64,000 nt of DNA from Hermatobates lingyangjiaoensis (taxonomy: Eukaryota > Arthropoda > Insecta > Hemiptera > Hermatobatidae), in NCBI GenBank assembly GCA_026182355.1, contig JAPFBL010000258.1, positions 487,501-551,500 of the forward strand, written 5' to 3'. Under the pieces are notes generated by a model. The model searched no databases. It was not told the origin of the DNA and was given only the letters and a program-made list of their open reading frames with translations. Below are positions 50,624 through 61,147 of the stretch, piece after piece; position 1 is the stretch's first letter; every line of letters begins with the position of its first letter. The translations under genes and the position numbers were made by a program.

Positions 50624-50774
50624 ACTGTGGTTGATCTGTGAACAAAATAGAAGTTGTGTTAACTTGTAAAATGTCAGTGATGATTGTAGATAAAGTAAAT
50701 AGGTGGGGGTGGGGGGCGATTTATACGTCACTGCATAGCAAGAAGACAGGATGTTTAAAGGAGTGACCAAAATA

Positions 50775-51359
50775 CGGGGTGTTCCAAAAGTCTTGCCCAC
50801 ATTTTGACATTGAGTATCTCGGAAACTATTAAAGATATAAAAACGCATCTGGTCAAATCAGAAAGCTTGTTATTTCAAGTTTTACATGAAATGTTCAATG
50901 TGAGCACCATTTGTTACAGGACACACATCAAGCCGATAGTCAAATTCTTGCCAAACGCGTCCCAGCATTGCATTGTCAATGGTTGAAACAGCTTCTGTTA
51001 TTCGTGCTTTGAGTTGAGGGGGTGTCCCGTTCTTTTAGCTGGACATAAGCACCCATCCGTTGTGAATTTACTATGCCATCTCACTATGGACTTCCTGTAT
51101 GGTGGCTCCTTTCCGAATTTTCGCCGAAATGCACGTTGAACAGTGCATGACTCAGTTTTTGCAAATTCAAGCACACAAATCGCCTTTTCCGGTTGAGAGA
51201 ACGCCATTATTGGGTCTCAAAAGAAATAATAAAATTAATAGCCTTACAAAAAAACTTGATGTAATTAGCTTTAAAATAGCAAAACTTTTATCTTAATACC
51301 ATTCATAGTTAAGGAGATATGAGAACTTCAAATTGGGTCAAGACTTTTGGAACACCCCG
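50775..51359 (-). mobile_element. Mariner-like DNA transposon, internally deleted
   Basis: Terminal inverted repeats begin CGGGGTGTTCCAAAAGTCTTG at both ends and stay similar for about 60 bp. TA flanks both sides (50773-50774 and 51360-51361), the target-site duplication of Tc1/mariner elements. On the minus strand the frame from 51207 gives an N-terminal helix-turn-helix segment (MAFSQPEKAICVLEFAK ... YRKSIVRWHSKF). A second frame near 50886-51010 gives a transposase C-terminus (PPQLKARI ... VWQEFDYRLDVC ... GAHIEHFM). The catalytic DDE part between them is deleted. It lies just past the ZNF277-like stop. Confidence 0.85.
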
Positions 51360-51626
51360 TACTGCATCAAGGACTCTATGGTTGTTGCACTGATATCGTA
51401 TGAAATAGTAAAGGACACCTTAAGGCAGGTTGCTTGGCCCATGTGTCCCTCTTATCATTCGTCCCCACCCCCCACATTCATCCAAGATTATCATTTTTTA
51501 AAAATTGCATTCTAAATAATAATAATAATAATTAAAAACCCTTTAATAATGCACTGGTACAGAGTCCAAGCGCACTGGGTCTCCAACCGTTTCTGTACCA
51601 ATGAGCTTGGTTTCCCCCTCTTAACA

Positions 51627-51657
51627 CTCCTGAAGACGGTTCAACCGAAAATTAGAG
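51627..51657 (+). ncRNA. Hammerhead-ribozyme-like motif (CUC/GAG family)
   Basis: CTC, CTGAAGA, extra C, stem II GGT/ACC (loop TCA), GAAA, ATT, A, GAG. Single, unpaired copy of the family at 53229-53486. Confidence 0.45.
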
Positions 51658-51825
51658 ACTGTAAGTGTGTGTTTTTAATTTCTCTATGTTTCTTTATGTA
51701 CATTGAACTGTCAACCGCTTGTTACGGTTGAAAGATCTTAGTCTTGTTTTTCCATTTTCATATTGTGGTTTGATCATTGATTGTTATTTCACGTGTTTAT
51801 GTGAAATTTATACATATATATATAT

Positions 51826-52080
51826 TTCTAAAACTTTTATGCCAATTCATGCTTGGTTACCTGTTTTGAGAGTTTCTCTAATGTCCTACAGGCTCTTCTC
51901 AGTTCCTCGGGGAATAAAAAAATCAATTTAAAAAATCAATAAAAAATTTAATTTTTTTATTCCTCGAGGAACTGAGAAAGAGCCTGTAGGACATTAGAGA
52001 AACTCTCAAAAAGGTTACCAAGCATGAAATTAGCATGACATTTTTAGAAACATGTTTGCAAGAAGGATTGCTACCAACCT
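51826..52080. repeat. Palindrome, 'gttcctcgaggaa' family
   Basis: Arms 51826-51930 and 51950-52055 ('aaggttaccaagcatgaaat' and partner) carry 'tgtcctacaggctctt' and flank an A/T centre. The right end reads 'gcaagaaggattgctaccaa'. Confidence 0.85.
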
Positions 52081-52149
52081 TCACTAATATATATATCTAT
52101 ATATATATAAATATTCAGGTAGCTCACCACAAATGATTGAAGATAATCA

Positions 52150-52184
52150 CTCTGAGGCCAATCGTTTTCACGTCGTCAGAGAGC
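52150..52184 (-). ncRNA. Decayed hammerhead-like motif 3' of a PLE remnant
   Basis: Minus strand: GCTCT, CTGACGA, C, GT/AC stem, GATT (for GAAA), GGCC, T, C, AGAG. Stem I is kept, the GAAA box is mutated. It lies 120 nt downstream of the PLE frame ending at 52302. Confidence 0.35.
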
Positions 52185-52301
52185 AAGTGAATACAAGTTG
52201 TGGGCAGGTTATGGATTTTGATTTAAAGTTGGATGAAGATTGGCATCATTGACAGTATTTTTCCCTATTACATCAGAAATAGTCTTGATTTGTTTAACGA
52301 T

Positions 52302-52745
52302 TCATTCAATTAGAAATTCATCTAATTTAAAAAGGCCTGGACTAGTGTTGATTAAGCTCTTAGAAAAGCCTTTTATGAGGGCGCTTTCAACAATGTTTCT
52401 TCTTCTTTCATATGACATAAATACCTACTCCTTTGCTTCTTCCCAGTTGATTAAGTGATTTTTGTATCTATGTTGGAATAAGGCACTTTTATCGTCCTGT
52501 CTTCTAACGAAATACTGATGTTGCTTAATCCTTGTGTTAATTCCTTTTCCTGTCTCTCCAATGTAAGCTAACTCGCACTCTTTGCAAGGAATTCTGTAAA
52601 GACAACAGTTATTCTGGCTTCTCTCCGAGTTATGGACAAGCCTATTTAACAAATTATCACCACTACTAAATATAACTGAGATATCTAATTTCTTCATAAA
52701 GTATGGTATGTCTTTTAAACATGGGCTATATGGAATTATTAGCAA
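52302..52745 (-). pseudogene. Penelope-like element GIY-YIG part with an in-frame stop
   Basis: The minus-strand reading gives SPCLKDIPYFMKKLDISVIF, CCLYRIPCKECELAYIGETG and KGINTRIKQH, then DDKSALFQHRYKNHLINWEE. There is a stop near 52421, after which the frame goes on as RRRNIVESALIKGF to 52302. The GIY-YIG core is intact, but the stop inside the tail makes the copy a pseudogene. Confidence 0.85.
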
Positions 52746-52782
52746 ATTCCTTCTTAAAAAACGTTCCTCACTACCTAATATA

Positions 52783-52789
<7 letters not shown>

Positions 52790-52827
<38 letters not shown>

Positions 52828-53165
52828 AAATAAGCAGCAGCTTCTGCATTGACCAGTTTCTTGTTGACACTCTCTAGTTTTCGTATCACTTTGCGGTGAG
52901 ACTCTGGTAGCAGACATTGGTCAATGCAGAAGCTGCTGCTTATTTTAATAACATATGCTTAAGGGAAGACCTGCTGCCTTTGTACACAAATATATATATA
53001 TAGTTCACACAGGTAAGAGAAAACACAAATAAAGACACACACAAAAGACTCACAACGATATTTCGACAGTCGTCGTCATCGGGTAGAAGTAGTCCCTTTG
53101 AGTAGCTGCAGCTAACTGAGTGGTAGGCCAAATGCAACGAACACGCGCGCACTCTGCCGGCCGCC
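52790..53165. repeat. Hairpin repeat and PLE terminal repeat between TA tracts
   Basis: 52825-52950 is a hairpin ('ttaaataagcagcagcttct' arms). 52995-53165 is a copy of 25020-25170, including the core-variant motif on the minus strand at 53051-53090. Confidence 0.75.
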
Positions 53166-53274
53166 CTATATATATATATATATACTTTTTTTCGTTGGAA
53201 ATACGATCCAAAACGGACAAATATAGTTCAATATAAACAAAGAAACATAGAGAAATCAGAAGACACACTTACAG

Positions 53275-53308
53275 TCTCTAATTTTCGGTTTGAACCGTCT
53301 TCAGGAGA
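53275..53308 (-). ncRNA. Hammerhead-ribozyme-like motif (UCUC/GAGA family)
   Basis: Minus strand: TCTC, CTGAAGA, extra C, stem II GGTT/AACC, GAAA, ATT, A, GAGA. Stem I is a perfect 4 bp. Confidence 0.5.
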
Positions 53309-53407
53309 GATAAGAGAGGGAAACCAAGCGCACTGGATCAGAGACGGTTGGAGACCCATGGTCTCCAACCGTCTCTGATCCAGTGCGCTTGGTTTCCCTC
53401 TCTTATC

Positions 53408-53441
53408 TCTCCTGAAGACGGTTCAAACCGAAAATTAGAGA
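53408..53441 (+). ncRNA. Hammerhead-ribozyme-like motif (UCUC/GAGA family)
   Basis: Plus-strand partner of 53275-53308, identical in layout. Confidence 0.5.
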
Positions 53442-53484
53442 CTGTAAGTGTGTTCTTCTGATTTCTCTATGTTTCTTTGTTTAT

Positions 53485-53534
<50 letters not shown>

Positions 53535-53582
53535 TATATATATATAATAGTGTATTTCAGCAAGTCCTCTTTTAAGCATATT

Positions 53583-53810
53583 GTATTGAATTTAATAGCA
53601 GATTATGAATTCACGACTTTTTTACTTATAGCTTCTATTTTCCTTAAGATCTTTCTTTGTGATTGTGATAATTTCCAAAGTAAGTTTTTCAAAAGGCATT
53701 CAGAAAGCTTGCTTTTGAAACTATCACCATCAGAAAGTGAGATCGTGAAGAAAATAGAAGCGATAAGTAAAAAAGTCGTGAATGAAGAATCTGCTATTAA
53801 ATTCAATATA
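53583..53810. repeat. Palindrome with open frames on both strands
   Basis: The arms ('aatttaatagcagattatga ... cttatagcttctattttcc' and its complement) are about 105 bp. Both strands read a peptide like IVKKIEAISKKVVN, which may be a PLE piece. I cannot identify it. Confidence 0.75.
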
Positions 53811-55170
53811 TATATAATATATACATATATCAATGAACAAACCACAATGTGAAATGGGGAAAAAAAAAGAGACTAAGATCTTTCAATCGTAACAAGCGGG
53901 ATTGGTCAGTCAAAATCCAACCTGAGTTTTTATTGTGGTTTGATAATTGATTGATATTTCATATGTTTATGCGAAATCTTAAATATATATATTCATTTGA
54001 CATACGTTTACTAGTTAATTCATGTTATTGGCACGCAATTAAAATCATCTGTAGTACTTAAACAAAATTGTTAATTAATTAAGGTTTTTCTCAATTTTTT
54101 TCAAACTTCGATAATATTACGCCAACTGAAGACAAATTAAAAAAGATATAAGTATTAGCACTTTTTTTTACGTCTAATACCAAATGACAAATTTTGTTCA
54201 CTATAGAGATCTGAAAAAAAAGAAATGTTTTTCCAATCATCTTACTAAGTAGATGAAGGTTATTGTAATGTTGAAAAGATAAATAAATAAGCTTTTTCAC
54301 TGTTGCGAGTTAAAAAACTGTTAGTAATACTGAAAAAGGTTATTATAACCTTTCTCATTGTTACTAGTCAAAAAAGCATTGCCTATCCTAAGGAAGGTTA
54401 CTGCTTTGTTAGTACTGGTTTATTTAATTTGTATTATAACTTATAGTCTGAATGTAATATAAGGTTGTTCACAATGCTAGCTGCACCATATAAGTTGCAT
54501 CTCTGAACAACTCCAGTCGTTATTTATTATTATACTTGAATGAACCACTTCTATTGTAAATGTGCATAGGTTAGAAAGTTTAATTTATATTTACGATAAA
54601 TTTAATAATTTTATTTCTATTTTTCAGTAAAAATCTGTATTTGTTTTCAAGATTTGTCATTGAAAAATGTTAGCATATAAGAAAATGATTTTATTTACAT
54701 TTCCTTAATGTATAGCAAAGCTAATGTTTACTGTTTTTAAAAATAAATTTAATAATGAAGTAACGAAATATTTTATGGAAATACTCATCCCAGTGGGTAG
54801 CATTCGGTTTTTTTACACACGTTACCTATCCTCTTAGGTCAGAGTATTGTTACTCGATTACTTCGAAAATGGAGATTTTTTTTTCAGATTCAGCTACTTG
54901 CACTCATTAACCTCTTTAGTTTCAAGATTCCTACACTAATACTATGAAAATAGAAATTTTTCAAAAAAAAAAACCTGCTTAATAATATTAAAGGTGGGGA
55001 GACGAAAGGCCTGGCGAATAGGCCACCAGAAGAGTGGGCTCTTTTTGTCTACCCCGACGTAGATCTACCATAAGGAAAATCTTCTTGATCTTTCCATAAA
55101 GATCAGGAAGTTTTTCCACTCAAGTTCCTTCAATTGATCTTTCCATAAAGACTCCAGAGAATATGCATTT
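53811..55170. other. Intergenic, one decayed repeat arm, otherwise AT-rich
   Basis: 53826-53985 is a decayed copy of the 'gaccgcttgttacggt' family. Nothing else is recognised. A dozen A/T homopolymer runs are present. Confidence 0.4.
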
Positions 55171-55175
55171 CCCAT

Positions 55176-55410
55176 TGATTCTACATTAGAAGTACTAAAT
55201 TTTTGCCTAATTGAAGTGTATTTAAAGTAGGGATTTTTAACGACTACCTGACATCGTACAGGCTCCGGACCGATGGCTTAATGTCCCCTCCGAGGGACAT
55301 AGTGCTCAAATTTTCACCTACAACGTGAATAAATCGAGTGCCAGATGAGTATTGAACCCCTGACCTGCCAATCCAGAACCGAATGTGTTAACCACTGAGC
55401 TAACCTATAC
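55176..55410 (-). repeat. tRNA-derived SINE, minus copy (in left arm)
   Basis: Minus strand: GTTAGCTCAGTGG, AGGGGTTCAATAC, 'actcgatttattcacg', 'cctcggaggggacattaagc', 'aatgtagaatcaatg'. It is the same insertion as 59162-59395, carried by the inverted repeat. Confidence 0.85.
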
Positions 55411-55610
55411 CCCCATTTTTCGGACCTATTTTTATTGAGGGTGATTATAGTACTGCCTAAGAAATATTGTACTTTTTTCTAACCTAGGGCTGTTTGTATT
55501 CGACATTATTTATGAACCGTCAGACAATGCTACCTAAACCATGTCCTGAAGTTATTGAGAATATTGCAATTTTGTTGTTTTTTCTTGACTTCTATATTTA
55601 CTGTGTTTAG

Positions 55611-55850
55611 GAGGCAAGGTTAGCACAGTGGCAACATGCTCGCCTCTGAACAGTTAGATTCAGGGTTCAATACCCACTCTGGTCCCTGATTTTTTCATTT
55701 GGGAAGTGAATAAATGAGCTCGTCGTCCTTCGGAGAGGACGTTAAGCCGTCGGTTCGGAGCCTGTACACTATCAGATACTCGTTGAAGGTCCCTAATCTA
55801 AAAACACTTGAGTTAGACAAAATTTAGGCCTCCCAATGTAGAATCAATTA
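55611..55850 (+). repeat. tRNA-derived SINE
   Basis: GTTAGCACAGTGG (A box), CAGGGTTCAATACCC (B box), 'tggtccctgatttttt', 'acttgagttagac', 'ccaatgtagaatcaatt'. Confidence 0.8.
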
Positions 55851-56095
55851 GTAATGTTGACTCATATGTTGACTAATATGGGTGCCAAATAATAAAAGAG
55901 CTACGATTTCCGCCCCTAGAACAGTATTAAAGGTGGAAGCCTTATAAGTGTGGGCGTTAGAAAACATTTACTTATAGTACACTAATAATTTACAGACGAA
56001 ATGGGTCATTTTTTTAGACATTTTATTCTATGATAAGAAAATGAAAGAGTTTGTTTTTTTTTTTAAAAAATGTCCGTAACTATTATATTATATCA

Positions 56096-57546
56096 TAAAA
56101 AACCAATTTACTCTGAGCGAATGTTATTTTTTCCCAGGTGCTGTACTCTGTTATAATTTTCTGTAAATGTATATTAAAAAAAATATATATTGGTAATTAG
56201 CCACTTTTGTATTCTTAAATCAAGTTCAAAGCCGACTTTTCTGTATAATTTTAAATTTAAAAGCTGGAAGCTTGAAATTTTTAAAAATAATGATATGAAC
56301 TATTCAAATAACTTTAAAAAATTAAATCGTTTTTATCTTCCTTTTTCGTGCTATTATAGTATGCTACCTACTTTCAATGTTGTTATCTACCACTTACAAT
56401 ATCATATCTTATTATACAACTCAAAATTCATTTCTTAGTATACTTGTGATGAAAAAATATCCTTTAAATCAATTGATTTAGAAAATTCAACATCTACTGT
56501 GACAATATGGCTTAATGTAAAGATTTCCATACTAAAAAATGTAGGAGTACCTCAACAGCATTTGCGATATCATTTAGGCCATTACAATTGGAAAATTCTG
56601 AGAAAACACGATGATATATTTCCAGCTTTATTGAACTATGTAAGATATGTTTATAAGCAGTAATAGAATAAATTTTGACAGGTTATGTTGTATGTTTTAC
56701 TTCTTAATTTTGTAAAGTATTGAAAAAGTTGTAAAATTTTTGTGTAATGACTTTGAATAATTTCGAATAAATATATCCCTATAACTGTATATTATTTTCG
56801 GTAGATACCACAATGGGTGGTAGGTAACATACTACAACACCTTTTTTTTTGTCACAGTCACAACAAACATAACTCTTCTGCTGTTAAAAACATGTTCATG
56901 TTATCATTTTAAAAGGTCTGTTAAAAAGTCTCTTAGAGTTTAATCACCTAAGTACAAATTAAAAACTGCACAGAAAACAAAATTCTACGTTTCAAACATT
57001 AAGCTGGTTTGGATCCATAACCTATTAAGATTACGGGGTCTTACAAAGTACTTGATTAAACATTATTCCGACAAATATTACCTTAGAACACTCGTACTGA
57101 CAGTAATTTTGGTAAAACTTGCATTTTCAAGGAATACTTACACTTTTTACTTTCCTTTCCTTAATGAACACTTTTCATTTCTCCAGAAGTTTCTCTTAAA
57201 TATATATATAAATGAAAAGAGTGTGGGAATGAAAATTACAGAAAAGAACTACAAATTTATACATTTTTATTACTGAAAATCAGTAATACTGCTATTATTC
57301 ATGCTTCTGCTATTCATGAATATGCTTCTGCTTATTATTCATGAACTGCTATTGTTCATGATTTAGAACATATAGTACTAATGTAATGTTGCTTGACAAA
57401 AAGAATAAATATTTTAACTTAAAACAATAAAAACTTAAACCATAGTTATCAGAATATTATTAACCAGCCGTGAATTAAATTAACATATTTTAACAATATC
57501 GTTGAGTATTGATTAAATATTGAACGATAGTCTGTGATATCCTGTT
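56096..57546. other. Spacer of the long inverted repeat, no gene
   Basis: 56105-56300 is a piece of the 'gtaggccactccag' repeat family. 57280-57370 has short direct repeats of 'tattcatgaa' and 'tgcttctgct'. No gene is recognised. Confidence 0.45.
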
Positions 57547-58345
57547 TGGTAATATTTTTACTTTACTATAAGTAAAGTATAGTGATCGTGAAAAAATTAG
57601 ATCTCGAGATTTTTCTATGTTTTGAGCTCCCAGAAGTCATTTTATGAAGTTTTTTCGGTGATGTATGTGTGTATTGTAGGTGGGTGGGTATGTATCCAAA
57701 GCTTGTTACCATGCTACGGTCCAGAATCTTTGATGGATCAAGTTGATATTTTACACAAAAATAAGCCTCATAGTGTAGATGATCCCTATTATTTGAGAGG
57801 AATTATGCATGATGGGAAAGTCACTTTTTGTTGCCAAAAACCCGTTTTAGACTACATTTTTTTTCTCCTAAACTACTAACTCTAGAGATTTGAAATTATT
57901 CCATTATCTTTGAGATTACAAATGTAATAAACGAAAAAATATATTCAGATTTTTAAAACAACGAGAAATATTTTTTTAAAAATAAAATGTAATAAATTTT
58001 ACCTATAATTAAATCGGAAAACTTGTGAGAGCGGTACAAGTCATACCGTTTAACGGATCAAAATGAAACTATAGCTAAAAATAGAACATCCCATGGAGAA
58101 TGAGTTGAAATTATTTTTTTCAAAATTACATTCACTAAAGTGGCGTTACATATAGTTTCTGTTTTGAGAAAATGTTTTTTTGACGCTAAACAGCACATTA
58201 AAAAACTATGAATATTTGCCGAAAAATAGAACAAACAATTAGCAACTTATAAAAAAAAATGGATAAAATTTAAATCACGGCAACAAGCAATAAAACTATA
58301 AACATTAATTGTTTATCATAGACTAAGGGATCACCTGTTATACTT
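57547..58345 (+). repeat. Third copy of the ~815-bp repeat
   Basis: It starts 'tttactttactataagtaaa' and follows the units at 3268 and 4081, with scattered changes, to 'ggatcacctgttatacttg'. Confidence 0.85.
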
Positions 58346-58429
58346 GTCGATTTTTTTATATTTTTTAAATTGACTTAATTTTTTTTAGAGTAAATCTTCT
58401 GAAATAAAATTGAGTTTAAGTAAAATTGA

Positions 58430-58680
58430 GGTCAGGTAAGAAATCCACTGGCTATTTGAACAAAAGCCATGTTATGTTGGCTATTTGAACAAAAGCCATG
58501 TTATGTTGGCTATTTGAACAAAAGCCATGTTATGTTGGCTATTTGAACAAAAGCCATGTTATGTTGGCTATTTGAACAAAAGTGATGTTACCATATGTTG
58601 GCTATTTGAACAAAAGTCAAGTTGGCTATTAGAACAAAAGCCATGTTATGTTGGCTATTTGAACAAAAGCCATGCTCTCT
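58430..58680. repeat. 29-bp tandem array inside a dispersed repeat copy
   Basis: 'ttggctatttgaacaaaagc' with 'catgttatg' recurs about eight times, mostly every 29 bp. In the other copies of this repeat family (5370, 6590, 16625) the phrase occurs once, so the array is a local expansion. Confidence 0.9.
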
Positions 58681-58974
58681 TTTCAAAAATTTTATAACTT
58701 CTGTAGTTATACTAATAAGATTATTTGCATCAGTGGTGTGATATACAAAAATAAGCTTATATATTGATAACTCGATCAATTACTCTCTACTACCTCAGGA
58801 ATGAAAAACTAATAAACATCTCCCATTATGCTTAAATGAGACATTACCTATATAATATATACCCAAGCAGTTTGATATTAAGTTTACTTATAGTGAAGTT
58901 GAGTTTAGGCCACTACAGATTTTTTTTTAAATTTTCAAGAATTTTTAGAAAATATCTTTACAATATAATAGTTA

Positions 58975-59440
58975 CAGATATTTTTTAAAAAAAACAAACT
59001 CTTTCATTTTCTTATCATAGAATAAAATGTCTAAAAAAAATGACCCATTTCGTTTGTAAATTATTAGTGTACTATAAGTAAATGTTTTCTAACGCCTACA
59101 CTTATAAGGCTTCCACCTTTAATTAATCACCCTCAATAAAAATAGGTCCGAAAAATGGGGGTATAGGTTAGCTCAGTGGTTAACACATTCGGCTCTGGAT
59201 TGGTAGGTCAGGGGTTCAATACTCATCTGGCACTCGATTTATTCACGTTGTAGGTGAAAATTTGAGCACTATGTCCCTCGGAGGGGACATTAAGCCATCG
59301 GTCCGGAGCCTGTACGATGTCAGGTAGTCGTTAAAAATCCCTACTTTAAATACACTTCAGTTAGACAAAAATTTAGTACTTCTAATGTAGAATCAATGGG
59401 AAATGCAAATTCTCTGGAGGAATCAACATCAAAAGGCTGA
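58975..59440. repeat. Right arm of the long inverted repeat
   Basis: Reverse complement of 55135-56095 without the 480-bp insertion. It contains the SINE at 59162-59395. Confidence 0.8.
59162..59395 (+). repeat. tRNA-derived SINE (in right arm)
   Basis: Same SINE copy as 55176-55410, in the opposite orientation because it is part of the inverted repeat. A box GTTAGCTCAGTGG. Confidence 0.85.
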
Positions 59441-60160
59441 TTTTGACAGTCACTCAGCCCTCTGAAAAAAAAATAAAAAGTCGGAGTATGATTGATCTGT
59501 TTTGTTTTTGGGCAGCATAAAAACATGGATTAGTAAATAACAGCAGGTCAAATGTTATTTTCCATTTATCAAAAAACAATATAAAGTACAATACCTTCTT
59601 TTATATCCTTACAATAATATTGAGGTTTAATTAGAAGATTGTGAACATACAACTTTGGGATCAACTCAACTTTACTGCAAGTAAGGGTACTAAGGTGCTG
59701 CATCCAATTTGTAAATAAATTAAATTGAAATACAGTGGACACTGCTTATTGTAATCATTTTTTAAACACCAAAAGATAGCAACAACCGACTGATAACATT
59801 AAGCGAAGAAATGGAAATACCATGAGGTTAGCAAAAAAAAATATCAAATAAATGAAATATGAAATAAACAGTAAAACTAATAAGTTATAGTTCTACTATA
59901 AGCAATACACTAAGTTGTTTATTTAGGAAATCGTTTAACTTTGTTTCACGTCTTTCCACAGTAAATCATTAATAAAGGACTCGTACTGATAATGAAGCTG
60001 AAATTCAGACGATTATTTTACTGTAACACGCAAAGAGCTACCACATTTCCTTATTGTCACTTGGTAAACACTCCTACCCACGATTTTATTTAAATAGGGG
60101 CACAGAAAAAAGATAAAAAAAATACCCAAAAGGCTACAAAAAGTTAGCAGTAATTCAAAC
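59441..60160. other. Intergenic, nothing recognised
   Basis: AT-rich, non-coding. Confidence 0.35.
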
Positions 60161-60162
60161 TG

Positions 60163-60795
60163 AGTTTTTGTTGAGGATTTGGTCCAAAGGATTAACTTAT
60201 AAAGGTTATAACTCGACGTTTCGCCAAAAACTGTGTGGCATTTATTACACAGTAATAAAACTATTTATTGAAAACATAAGTACTGATGTACTGAAAAAAA
60301 AACATCTATAGAATACCAACAAACCGAAAAAACCCAATTAAGCAACGAACAAAAAAGAAAGTGAAAGATAATAAATAGAGAGTCTTATCGTTTTTTTAAT
60401 AGAAGAAATGTGTTGCTTAAACATATTTACATTTTATTAATTATTAAGGCCAAAATATATTTGAACAGATAAGTAATACTTACTTTCTTTATCTGTTCAA
60501 ATATTATTTTTAGCCTTAATAATTAATAAAAGTAATTGTGTTTAAAACAACGCATTTGTTCTACTAAATGAAAAAAACACTGCCTATTTTTTGGTTTTCT
60601 TTCACTTTATTTGTTGCTTGTGTTTTTTCTGTTGGTTAATATTCTGTGGATGTATTTTTTTTCAGTACTTACGTTTTCAATAAATTGTTCTTAGCTTTGA
60701 AAATGCCAAACAATTTTTGGCAAAAAGTCGGCTTATAATCTTTATAAGTTAATTCTTTGAACCAAATCCTCAAAAACCTAGTTTGAATTACTGAT
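60163..60795. repeat. Long palindrome with ~300-bp arms, 'gccgacgttt..gcc' family
   Basis: Arms 60163-60473 and 60480-60795 ('aactgagtttttgttgagga ... ccaaatcctcaaaaacctag') are imperfect reverse complements. They share the 'acgtttcgccaaaaa' stretch with 22905-23138 and 48785-49075. The core is too decayed to call a ribozyme. Confidence 0.85.
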
Positions 60796-61027
60796 AACAT
60801 TTTGTAGCCTTAGTGTTTAATCTTTTTCCTTTAGCTATGGTATAAGTAGTTATAATAATTAGCCAATTATAATATATTGTAGTAATTAGTAAAAATGAAG
60901 TTAGAAAGTAATTCCAACTTCGTATTACATATAATGAAGACAAAGTGAAGAGTCTGAAGAAGCAAATCTCAGACTTCATTCCAAGAGTTTAAACCATTCA
61001 AAAGATCTTCCTCATATTGGGTACTTT

Positions 61028-61147
61028 AAACATTTCCAACCTCAAATGAATTCAAAAACTTTTCCCTATTTTTTGGGACAAACAGCAAATCCATCTTATC
61101 ATCACAACGTTGTAGCGTTTTACATTTCTCCGCAACCTTCTTTTAAA
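61028..61147 (-). pseudogene. Unidentified coding-like fragment
   Basis: The minus strand reads KKVAEKCKTLQRCDDKMDLL and then FVPKNREKFLNSFEVGNV before a stop at 61028. It has a protein-like composition but is short, and no splice sites convince me. It could be an exon remnant or chance. No family recognised. Confidence 0.2.

Larger units (their letters stand above)
53229..53486. repeat. Perfect palindrome, 'ggttcaaaccgaaaattaga' family
   Basis: Arms of about 129 bp meet at 'gagacccatggtctcc' near 53357. A long TA tract lies to the right. Confidence 0.95.
55135..56095. repeat. Left arm of a long inverted repeat, with SINE and 480-bp insertion
   Basis: 55135-55448 and 55929-56095 are the reverse complement of 58975-59440. 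A stretch of about 480 bp (55449-55928), containing a SINE at 55611-55850, is present only in this arm. Confidence 0.8.

Noticed and set aside
53550..53852. Two opposing frames of 100 and 80 codons
   Set aside because: They lie over a palindrome, so each strand repeats the other. The peptide KKIEAISKKVVN may be a PLE scrap but is not assignable.
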